In this document: piece after piece, positions 11,400 through 22,300 of the stretch
Numbering within the stretch: position 1 is the stretch's first letter
How the letters are laid out: each line of letters starts with the position of its first letter
Notes under the pieces: generated by a model
Seen by the model: only the letters and a program-made list of their open reading frames with translations
What the model was told of the DNA's origin: nothing
Database searches by the model: none
Origin: Clavelina lepadiformis
Lineage: Eukaryota > Chordata > Ascidiacea > Aplousobranchia > Clavelinidae
Assembly: GCF_947623445.1 (NCBI RefSeq)
Contig: NC_135247.1
Coordinates: forward strand, 18,664,501-18,728,500
Direction of reading: 5' to 3'
DNA: 64,000 nucleotides
Position numbers and translations under genes: made by a program

Positions 11400-11503
11400 G
11401 CTGCCAAGGTGATCGTTATTCTGGTTTCAATTTCTACGAGAGCGTTAGTATAGAAATCCATAGTTCAAGGTTTTTGCTTGAAAAATGTGCAGTTTGTCGG
11501 TAA
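11400..11503 (+). CDS. Candidate terminal exon of gene 1
   Basis: A pyrimidine-rich tract and CAG end at 11399. Entered in phase 1 after the exon ending at 10922, the following 104 bases read about 33 codons (GCQGDRYSGFNFYESV and more) and then TAA at 11501-11503. No known domain is recognised and no paralogous exon exists in this window. Length and splice signal alone are weak evidence. Confidence 0.25.
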
Positions 11504-11865
11504 AAACATGAGTTTTGCGAATTGCTCTATAACAATAACAAATGTGAATACAAACAACAATTAAGTACAGCTCAAGCCAACGAAAAGGCAACCACAAAAC
11601 TTAAAACCAACTTAAGATGTAATTTACGTATCTATGCCAGATAAAGTCAAACGTTGAAACAACCATATTTTCATAAAACCAACTCTTATTTTCAATAAAA
11701 CTGGGTTGTGAAGTAAATTTTAAGGCACAACGTTTTAACTGATCTGTTTTTCTCTAATACGTTTCGCATCAAGTCCCATTTTGTTGGAAATTTACAGTAT
11801 ATCAAACTAATTAATCCGATTGTGAAATTTCAGTTAAGTCATATATATTATTTATTATTTATTAA

Positions 11866-12268
11866 CGAATGAAACTGCGCTTTTTTCAAATCTTCAATAC
11901 CTTGTCAGCAAACTTCTTTTTGGTTTGAATTTTGTTCACATTTGACACCAGAAATGACGCAATATGTGTTAGATTTACGTAATAGCATATATACATAACT
12001 ATACATAGCTCCAATTTGCTTGCGTAAGATTGGCTGCGTCGAGATTTACATTTAAGCGCATTTATGTAGTTATCTTTCAAGGAACTTTCCCAAAGTATTT
12101 TTGGTGAAAACGTCGGAATAATTCAAAATCAGTAGTAAGAGTCTTCACTAAAATGTTTTGGCGATTTCGTCAACTTTCTTCAACACTAATGCACAAACTT
12201 TAATTATGACGATGAATGGGACAGATGTGACAAGTCTTGTTCTTGTGCGTTTTACTTTGTTTCTGGTT
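11866..12268 (+). pseudogene. Collapsed relic of an additional array gene
   Basis: Four short fragments lie in the same order as in an intact gene: about 11869-11908 matches the start of the first vWA exon (GAAACTGCGC, TCAATACC), about 11908-11990 the intron and start of the last vWA exon, about 12008-12095 the end of the post-protease CCP exon and its intron, and about 12190-12268 the end of the fibronectin II exon (TATGACGATGAATGGGACAG). The intervening kilobases are gone. This is best explained by serial deletions in a former full copy between genes 1 and 2. Confidence 0.65.
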
Positions 12269-12394
12269 AAGCATTAACATTTGAAGATCTCACCGCTTTC
12301 ACTCACTTTGGCGACATTATTTTTAAATGCATGTTTTTCCATTCCATTAAGTGATTTCTCCCAAGTTAAACAAGAAGAATCGACTCAGAAAATT

Positions 12395-12803
12395 ATGGAT
12401 ATCAGGTTTTTTCAAGCACTTGTCGTGCTCGTTGTATCTTCAGCGATTAATCAAAGTGAAACAGCATTAAAATTGTTGTATTTGTAACAGAGTAAAGATA
12501 GTTACAAACGAATGGTTGTTAAACAATGTATCAAGTGTGGTAGGAAGAAATAGTTTTATTACGATTGCAAACATAAGCTGGAATAACTGACAAAGTTTAA
12601 TGTTGTGTTTCACAGGTATAAAGCTCTCGTGCAGTAATGTTGTTGTTCCTGTTCGGACTATTGTGGGCTCGATCAAGTTTCCTTATGTGGCTGGTGACAG
12701 CATCACGTATTCATGCGAAGCTGGGTATAATATGATGGGACCAGCCACGATAGTTTGTCAGAATACTGGAAGGTGGAGCAGCAACCCACCAAGCTGCGTC
12801 TAA
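12395..12803 (+). CDS. Small secreted single-CCP protein (two exons)
   Basis: Exon 1 (12395-12455) encodes a 20-residue signal peptide with an ALVVLVVSSA core and ends in phase 1 at a GTGAAA donor. Exon 2 (12616-12803) follows a CACAG acceptor and encodes one complete CCP (four cysteines, GRWSSNPPSC) and a stop. The join gives 82 residues with no gap. The CCP is the same type as the last CCP of the FN2/CCP ORFs at 36473-36907 and 56922-57356, but here the fibronectin II module is missing (a relic of it lies at about 12190-12268). A polyadenylation signal sits at 12908. It could be a soluble decoy or regulator, but that is inference. Confidence 0.6.
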
Positions 12804-14332
12804 ACGTGTTATCAGTTCTACCGCTTATCTTTGTGGTTGTCCATAAAACCTCAAACACTTAAGACTGTTAGCAATGGTGTCGTTGTAATGGTAAACGATC
12901 TTCTTGTAATAAAATATGCTTTCATTTACTTCGTGTGCTATAGCCTGGTACACTGGCATGGTGTGGCTTCGTGCCGTCTGTATATTAAAATTGTATGTAA
13001 TATGAAATATATTTGGTGAAAGGTTTGACCAAGCACCGTGTTTATTTCTTCGCTGTTGTTGCAGTTTTTCTTTTTAAAAGGTTCACACTTTAGGCCTACA
13101 CCTGAAGTGTAAAAAGCTTCACCAATGATAAGATAAATCCTTAGCTTTCGTGACCCTCACCAATGAGTATGGTCATGTGAGGTCAGTCTACTTTGACGTT
13201 GAGCGAGAATGTAGGTTGGATTATGGTGCGCAGTTTTAATCACTTGTTTCATTAGAAAGAAACCAAGCTTTTATGTACAGCATGTTTGTTGTGGGAGTGC
13301 TTTGTTGATGAGAACCTTTGATGAATTATGACTGTTAAACAATGTATCAAGTCTAGTAGGAAGGGATAATTCTACTTCGATTGCAAACATAAGCTGAAAT
13401 AACTGACAGAGTTTATACAAACCTCAGTGTTGTTGTTGGTTGCATAATGGAAAATACCATTTCTTTAAAACGCGCTGATTACTCTCGAAGAAAAGCGTGT
13501 ATACTTCACTGGAAAACACACGCGCCTGAGAGTGAGGTCACAGCTTACTATGAGTTAATTCAAAACAGATGTTCATTAATAAATATCATAAATCGTATCA
13601 CTTTATTATCAACTTGTTCCACACTTCTCGCAGTCGTCTGATCATTCCGGACTCTAATTATATTTCATTCTAATTATGATTTGGTAATTATCATTTGGTA
13701 ATTTGGTAATTTCGTAATCATTAATTATCATTCTAATTACACGGACCGCGATTTTCAAGAAATTATTGACAGCTTACTCGTAGCACAGGAAAAGAATTTT
13801 TTTTAAACATTTCAAAAATCTATGCTGCATGTAGCATTCTTGTTCGGTGTGCAATATAAAATTTGCTCAAATGAACTATTCTTCCAATCTCTCATATTAA
13901 TGATGTGTTGTTAACATATAAGTTCTAGATCTCTTTGCGTATTTTTCGTGTCTTGAATTCAGTCTTACGTTTGTTGTATGAAGATGAACAGCCGCAAAAT
14001 ACGTGCTGGCCAGTTTTGTACAGAATAATGATTGTCTTAGTATTAAGCGCAGTGAAAGAACTTCGACTTCAAAGAAAGGTGATTTGACGAACTCATTTAG
14101 TCTTTGTATTTGGTGACGAAATACCACATTTGCTTTGCGTCATTTGTTGACTTTCTTCAAATATAGCCTCAAGTAATTATGCAAAAGGGAATTTTATATG
14201 ACGGTTTATAAAACTTGTAATCTCAAAACGGAATCGTAAAGTTATTTTAGGATCGTTAATGCGCAAACCACAACAAAAAGTTTTCAAACGAAACCGCGAT
14301 AAATTTTTTCTGCGAGTTTGCCTATTTAAATC
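12804..14332. repeat. Intergenic segment shared by all gene borders
   Basis: The 3' flank and 5' flank between array units are repeated at 36908-40519 and 57357-58953. A 64-codon ORF (13447-13641) recurs at 37551-37745 with mostly the same residues, but its third copy at about 58088 is frameshifted, so it is probably not a gene. At 13679-13718 there are only a few TTTGGTAA units, the seed of the minisatellite expanded at 37798-38006. No other gene is seen. Confidence 0.6.
12908..12913 (+). terminator. Polyadenylation signal AATAAA
   Basis: AATAAA lies about 105 bases after the stop of the single-CCP gene. It is conserved in position downstream of the FN2/CCP ORFs (37012-37017 and 57517-57522). 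Confidence 0.6.
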
Positions 14333-14400
14333 GCTCCAGGCAATTAGACATACGCTTATAAGATTCCTTTAATGTTAAAGAAAGAAAATTTAGTTTCAGA
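14333..14400 (+). promoter_or_regulatory. Gene 2 proximal promoter and possible trans-splice acceptor
   Basis: TATTTAAA at 14333-14340 and CTTATAAGA at 14355-14363 are TATA-like. The sequence TTTAGTTTCAG ends at 14399, five bases before the ATG, and looks like a 3' splice site with no upstream exon, as expected for spliced-leader addition, which is known in tunicates. Genes 3 and 4 keep the TTATAAGA and the CAG. Gene 1 has CGG instead of CAG. Confidence 0.35.
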
Positions 14401-14404
14401 AAAC

Positions 14405-16374
14405 ATGGAGATCAAGTTTTGTCAAGTTTGTGCAGTAATCGTTTTGCTTTCAACAACTTACCAAAGTAAACGAGTATTTCATACGTTATTGTATTAGTCA
14501 AAGATAATAAAGTTAGAAAAAACTATGCGTTTGTGGAAACCATTTCTGATTATGCTACAATTAATTCATGTTTTCAAAGTTTCAGCTCAGTGTCCAAGAC
14601 GAAACCAAACAACAGCAGATGCTGTAGGACGACCTTGTCGTAAGCCCTGTTCGTCACAAACTCAGTGCAAAGATGGAAAAACATGTCGCTGTGATCACGA
14701 ATGTGGAATGTCTTGCATCAATATGAGTAAGTTATAATGTGTTCCTGATAAAGCTGGAATGTACGACTGAATGATTTGACAGTAAAGTTATGAAGACAAG
14801 ATTATTTTAACATGTATGTACGGTCAGCAAAGTTTTTCTTTTTCCTTTCAAATATTTCAGCAAGTATTCTTGGAATGTTATGGAGTTATGCAGTTGAAAA
14901 ATAAAAACAGAGGTTTACATAATATTTAACATTATTTATAGATAACTTTTGCGGTCTACCATCGGTGACACCAAATATAGCAAGAGTTCGCGTTTATCGA
15001 AGACACTCGAACGGATCACTCGTATTGAAACCGTCGCCACCTTACCAGTATGATGATAGGGCTGAGTATGAGTGTGCGCCTGGTTACCGTTTAGAAGGAT
15101 CTCAAAATTTCAACTTATGCCATGGAAGGAAAAGTTGGACTAGATTGGCGGTTTGTGCTCGTAAGTGAATGTCAATAAACATCAAAGATAAAGTCGTTCA
15201 AAACGCGTCACAATGAAGCGTTTTATGATATGTTGCTGTAACTAAACCATTTGCTATTATCTCCAATACAACAAAGTCGTTGCACATAAACTTGTTACTT
15301 TGATTTCAGGAAGTTGCCGCAGGTTTGACGAAAAAAAAGTTTTACGAAATCTCATGATATGCGGAACAAATTGTGTGACAAGTTCAGAGTGCACGGAAGA
15401 CATGAGTTGTGTGTGTGATGGGTATTGTGGTAGGACTTGTGTGAACCCAGGTGATATATTTACACATAATAATATCAATCATCTTTATTTTTATGTAACT
15501 TTCATTGACTAATTGTTATATTTCAAATCTTACTGTCCTAAGATATCAATTGCGGGGAAGCCCCACCATCCACACACGCTTCAATCAAATATGACGGAGA
15601 AGGATTTCAACGAAGAGCTTACTACCGGTGTGACGTCGGATTTTATCCTCAATCCGGAGATTTAACAAGGAAATGCAAAGGAGGAGGAAACTGGAGTGGA
15701 AGATTGATCAACTGCGCTCGTGAGTAATATGCCAAGGTCATGTTGACAAATCAACCTTATAGTTTAAACGTTTTTTAGGAACAAAAATTATCAATTTTAA
15801 CGTCACAAACATGGTTTTTGAATTATTCCAATTTGCTAAATCGTTATAGCTACAACTTGTGGTGATCCATTGCCGTCAATTCGATCGATGGGTGGCGAAA
15901 TTGTGCAGTATCAGCATGGCGCATATTTGGTTGGACACCAAGTGACGTTTCAGTGCTCTCCAGGGCAACGGTTTCTAGGAGACAGCGTTCAAACGTGCAT
16001 GGAAGACGGACAGTGGAGTGGATTAAACGCAATTTGCGATTTGATTGGTGAATGAACCTTTTGCTTACTTGGAAAATATTTAAACTATGCCTTGTTGGAG
16101 TTTTCATGCAATGCCTTAAAAGGAAAGGCGTATATACTGAGACAAAATTATAGCAGAGTAGTTGTAATTTGTCGTGGTTTTTATTTAGATGATGAATCAA
16201 GATGTCCGCATCCTGGAGTTCCAATAAACGGTAATCTCTTGACAAGGAGCAACTTCACGGTGGGAACGATGGTTGAGTTTGAATGTGATGAAGGATACTC
16301 GATGATTGGAGATCGACAACAAGAATGTTTTTACTTCCTACAGTGGAGCGATGGTGGTGCTCCGAAATGCATAG
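14405..16374 (+). CDS. Gene 2 N-terminal exons: signal peptide, WAP, CCP, WAP, CCP, CCP, CCP
   Basis: Exons are 14405-14465, 14580-14726, 14942-15160, 15310-15450, 15543-15719, 15850-16047 and 16189-16374. Lengths are identical to those of gene 1 (61, 147, 219, 141, 177, 198, 186 bases), which supports the splice choices. The extra Cys of gene 1's first CCP is Arg here. Confidence 0.88.
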
Positions 16375-19300
16375 GTGTCGTATTGAGCTCATCGTAATAA
16401 CAAAAGTGTAAACTGTATCTTTGTATATCCGATAAAGTTTAGAATATTATTAAGTCTCTCAATCTGGAAAAGAAGGGCGCGCAATAGAGTACGTACTAAT
16501 GGGTGCGTGTTCAAAGTTCAAAAGCTACAGAAAAGTTTCATTTTCTTAACGCATGAAACTGCGCTTTTTTTCAGACCCTCGATACCCTGCCAGCAATTCA
16601 GCTCCTTTACGTCGACTTCAAGGAAATCTGGAAACAACCGAAGATCTTGTCCACAGCCACAGCCTGGGTCATTCATTATTATCAACATCAACAATATTGC
16701 ATGAAACAATCTTTGTTATTGATATTTCTGAAGATGTCAGTGATGAAACTCTTAGAGTTTCCCTGAAGTTTGCTGAGAATCTTGTAATTGAGGTTGGTAA
16801 ACATTTTCATGTTTTTAAAGTAGGCCTACATAATTGCTATCTTGTATATAGACGAGCATCAAAGTGTTTGTGAAAACAAATTGATTTTTAAATTTACAGG
16901 CAAGCAGAGACAACTACTTGAAATGCGCCATCATTGTTTTTGCTTCAGGATCCAAAGTTGTCCTGAGGTTTGCTTCAGTTCCAACACAAGAAGTAATTCG
17001 ATCGCTGAGGACTATTTTAGCAGACAGAGGTAAAGGAAAGGGTTAAAGGAAAAAGAGAAGTTGAAACAAAACTTAATGTTTATAAAATGAGCTTTAAATA
17101 ACAAAAAATGTTATCAACTCGTGATTTGGCACAGAAAAGTTCGTGCAAAATGTTGGTGAACTGAGAAACACTGCGGAGGGTTTGCGAAAATTACGGGAAG
17201 TCTATTTAAGCATCGCACAAAACATTTCGGAAAACATGAGGAATATTTTCTTGTTTATCAATGGTAAAAGGAGTATATGTGCGTCATCAACTCAGTTATA
17301 CCCAAGATTTTAGTTACAGATTGTTTTTAATTTTTTAAGGTCAACATTTTCCAGGACTGATTTCCCCAAAAATCGTGATGCAAGATTTTATAGATGGATT
17401 GTCAAAAAATTTGCTAAACGTACATTTGTATGGATTTCATCTACAAACTTTTAATTTAATAAATAATATGTTTAAATTTTCGCGAGCGCTTTTAAAGTCA
17501 ACACTTAAACATAAATGTTTCGATATTTTATGTTTTGGATTTATCTAACTTATTTTTGGTTTGAATTTTGTTCACATTTTACACCAGGAATGACGCAATA
17601 TGTTTTAGATTTACGTAATAGCATTTGGATCAAATGTTCATGAGAGTGCTACCTATGAAGAACTCCAATCCCTAACTTATCCCAGACATTTGCTTTTGGT
17701 CAACCCAACTTCCATTGAAGTACCCGATACTTTAAAGGGCCAAGGTTAGTTCTAAGTTAGCAGTTCAATTGTAAAGCTTATTACTCAGTTCTACTGAAAT
17801 ACTTTTAAATTACAAAAGTTCAACATGTGGTTTAAATTTTGAAACAAATTAAAAATCATCATATTAAATTAAAACATGGACTAATATAAATGTTTTCAAA
17901 CCAATGTCTACTTTTGCTAAAATCAAAATCAATTCAATTTTCGCAGTAAAATTTCAAAATTAGCTAAAATCCAAAGAACTACGATTTAAACAAGACTAAC
18001 AAAATGCTTCTATAGACTTTTGTCAATGCGGAATGTCTGGAGATGTTGGAAATGTGAAGAAAAGAGCAAGTATTGGCAGAGTTGTAAAAGGAACAGAAGC
18101 AAATTTGGCAGCTTGGCCTTGGCAAGTTCTAATAGCCGAAAATCGGGCAAGAGTTTCATACGTAAGCTTGATTATTTACATATATACAGTAGCTTTAACT
18201 CTCAGCTAAAACTTCGAGTTTACCTAAAAGATGTTCCGTTTGTAGACATATCGCCGTGTGAGAGGCGGTGGGTCTTTAATCAACCATCGATGGGTTCTCA
18301 CAGCTGCTCATGTCTTTCATGGCATGGCAAGACCAAGAGATTGGGCGCACAATATCTTGCTTACGTTTGGTTGGTTGAATTTCATTGAAAGATTGTTTTG
18401 TAAAACAACAAAGCGTTGATTAAGTTTGTTGTGTAACAATTGTTTCAAAGGAATTCGACAGTTACCGGAAAGCGATCAATCTCAGCTTTCTTCACATGTA
18501 CAAGTTTTTCGAGCAAAGAAGATTTATGAGCACGAAAAATTTTCCATCAACACATTTGATTACGACATAGCTTTAGTAATTTTTGTTTAATCAAATAGCA
18601 TTAGAAGTTTGATGAAACCAGAATATGTTGCAACTGAAAAGTGTTTCAAAACAAGAGCTATATCTTGAATGTTTGAAATCAACTTTTTTCTGAAAACACT
18701 GACGAACAAAATCGATATGTTGCAACAGGTTCTTGTAGGCAGAGAATTGAAGCAACTTGGCTTGTACTGGCACGAAACTGGAAATGCAGGTTGGGTGAAT
18801 TATACGTCATTTGTGAGACCAGTGTGCTTGCCATGCATGGATGGAAATTGCGTCAGTGAATATTTGGAGAGAAATGAAAGGACGTTGTTTGGGAGAAAGA
18901 TTTCAGAAAGTGATAAATGCAAAACTGAAGGTAGGTCATGTACAATTGCAGAAAATATATTTTTTAAAATGATTTTGTCCGTAAATTGAAGCTTAAACTT
19001 GTTTTAGGCGACTGGTTGATCGAAAAAGGAGAACTTGAAAGAAAGTCTGTTCTAACAGTCATTACTGGTTTTGGTGAAACAAGGATTCGTAATCCCTCGG
19101 ATTTTGATTTTAAAGTTTCGAAATTTTTAAACCAAGCACTAATTCGACTTCATAACGATGAAAGGTGACTCCAAAGTAGATTTCATTTCACGGAAGTTTG
19201 ATCCGATTGATTGCAATAAATATGAAAAATGAGATCGCTTGTTGAGTTTTTTACAAAAAAATAAAACTATGACTTTGACTGTAACTATGACTGCGACTGC

Positions 19301-22300
19301 GACTGCGACTGCGACTGCGACTGCGACTGCGACTGCGACTGCGACTGCGACTGCGACTGCGACTGCGACTGCGACTGCGACTGCGACTGTTATTGTCACT
19401 GTCACTGTCACTGTCACTGGATAAACTATGAAAAACCTTTGAAGTTGCTGTGCTCTTAGATATTTTTAAACATAAATCGGTTTACGAAGTGTTAGATTTA
19501 TTTCATAATTTTTCAGGTGCAATCGAAGTATTGCACAGATGAGAAAACAAGGTTTACCGGAAGGAATAACGTTTACTGACCAAATGATTTGTGGAATTGG
19601 GGGAAACCCTGATATTATTACTGATGCATGTAAAGGAGACAGCGGCGGAACACTTGTACGAGAGGTGGGCGAAGCTGAAACAGAGATTTTCTGAAGCTCA
19701 ATTACAGCAAATCTTAAGTTGTTATGAGTTTTTTATTAAAATTTAAGGAGGATTATCTAAAATAAATGCAAGTTTACATGATATTTATTACGTTTCAATT
19801 TTATTTACAGTTCAAAGAGAATGTTATTGGCAAGGGATGTTGGATGCAAATTGGAATTGTGAGCTGGGGTTGGGGATGTGGATCAACATACACAGAAAAC
19901 AGCATAAAACACCAATTTCCAGGATACTACACAAGCGTAGCTCCGCTAATGTCCTGGATTACTGAAATACAACAACAAACAGAATCAGGTTCTGTTCCCA
20001 TTAGTCGAAAAATTGTAATTTAACAAATAAAAACAAACGTTTGCAATAATTACTTTGAATATTTACTAGAATTATCTCATCTTGACTCAATCTGTCGTGC
20101 TGATCTTTGCCAAGTGGAGGAAGGAAGAACTTGCAAGAAACCTTGTGAGAATGATGCAGATTGTAGAGGAGCACTGAAGAGATGTGTCTGTGATGACGTT
20201 TGTGGAATGTCTTGTATTAATCCAAGTAACAAATTGGTGAAAAACAAATAGTTGTACTGTAGTAGAAAACCGATAACGAGACATTCATTATGTTTTCAAG
20301 TAATCGAAACTTTTTATTGGCAAAGTCTAAGAAATATTGGTCCAGTTTTTTACACGTTTTCTGCTTTACAATACCCTTTTATTTGTTTCTCAATTAGAAG
20401 CTCCTTGTGATGATTTGGATACATTCAGCAATGGGACAATCGAAGGTAACAGAACTTATGGCAATACAGTTCATTACACTTGCAACGATGGATTCATTCT
20501 CAAAGGAACAAGAACCAGGACATGTAGATCCGACAAGAAATGGACCGGAACAACACCAACTTGCTTGGGTAAGATTGGCTGTGTCGAGATTTAAATTTAA
20601 GCGCATTTATGCAGTTACCATTCAAGGAACTTTTCGAGATTGAACCAGACCTGACAAGGAATATATACCAAGTCCATTTATATCGCGATGGATGGCATAT
20701 AATGTAAAACTAAATATATGAGTTATGTTTGCATGATATTAACTTCTACTTTAAGTTATACAAGCTTCCTAATTCCATTCATTTCTACAACATAATCAAA
20801 TGCTTTATCAATTTGTTCAGTAAAACATCTATATACGCTTGCATTAGAAAGTTAGTTTATTTTGTTAAGATTTTTAAATGTAAATACCGTGCATTGTTGT
20901 ACAAAAGATTAATTTACGAAATTCTTGTTTTGGATTTCATTGTTTAATGTTTTAAGTCTTTTATTGTATATATTGTAAAAACACATACAAACAAATGATT
21001 AGTTAATTTTCATGACTAGAATGTGTTCAAGTAACAACTTATTGACGGTTCTAACGAAGCAATAGCCAGTTGCTGCATATAATAACTAAGTCAGGGGCTT
21101 CTCTTGCTCTTGACGAACCGATAAGTAAGATAGTATATAAGTGATTTACACTTGTAGGCTACTTAGTTTTGTGTTAAAACAATTTCATTATTGTAAACAG
21201 AGTTAGAATGCGTCGTACCCAGAGCTCCAAGCTTCGGTTCTGTTGAACCTCCAAGGTATAGCAGAGTGGCATTGGATGAGACCATAACATACTCTTGTGG
21301 TCGAAGATATCGACTGGTTGGTATCTCTAGGGCAACTTGCCAAGAAGACCGAACATTCACTTCCCCACCACCACGTTGCGACGGTGGGTATTTTGGAAAT
21401 GAAATATGTGTTGAAGGGATGATAAATGAACATTTAAAAGGGAAAAGATGTTTAAAATGTTGTACTTTTATCAATCACATCCAATTAAACAATTTTCCAG
21501 AAATAACCTGTCCACGCCGAACCACACCTGCAGAAGCCACACCAAGTTCATTCAAGTCGCGATGGCTGGTAGATGATGTTCTAAGTTACACTTGCGATGT
21601 TGGATATGACTTAAGAGGAAATCCTTCATCAACCTGTCTAGTTATTGGACGTTGGTCAAATGCTTTACCCAATTGCCGCAGTGAGCAGTTTTATTGTATT
21701 TTTGTCATCGTGACGCTACTATTGATACAGTTATTCTTGGACGCAGAGTTACTTAGATGTATTTAGGATTCATCTAATTGTAAACACATTCTCAAACTAT
21801 ACAGAGAAAAAGTATTTACCAAGAATTTCCATTTCTGTCTTCTAATATAGCACAGCGTTGTAAAAGAATTATTTCTGCAGAAATACAACTTTACAGAATG
21901 ACTGTTTCACAATCTGTGAGTTATTACCAATACTCTGAAATAGCATTTAAGACTCATAATGTGCACGTTGTTGTTTCAGTACGACGATGTGTACACCGAG
22001 ACGTTCCACAACATTCTACAGCTAATCCTAATAAAAGTCAATGGGTTTATGGCGACCGAGTCACTTACACTTGTGATCGTGGCTACGAGTTGTCAGGATC
22101 GGCTGAATCACGCTGCACGTCAAGTGGTCGTTGGTCTGATCCTCTATCTACTTGCACAAGTAAGTCTGTAGCAAGATGATGTTGAAACAGTTTCATGAAT
22201 TGCTTTTAAACAATGTTGAAACGTATGTAATTTAGTGCTGTGTGAACAACAGGTTGAAGCTTTAACTTATTAGAATTTTATTGTGTTTACTTTACAGTAA

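Noticed and set aside
13447..13641. 64-codon ORF conserved at 37551-37745
   Set aside because: It lies in the duplicated intergenic flank, has no signal peptide or domain, and its third copy near 58088 is frameshifted. Conservation follows from recent duplication.
19139..19424. ORFs on both strands reading long Ala-Val or Thr-Ala-Thr runs
   Set aside because: They are translations of the (GACTGC)n and GTCACT repeats inside an intron flanked by correct protease splice sites.
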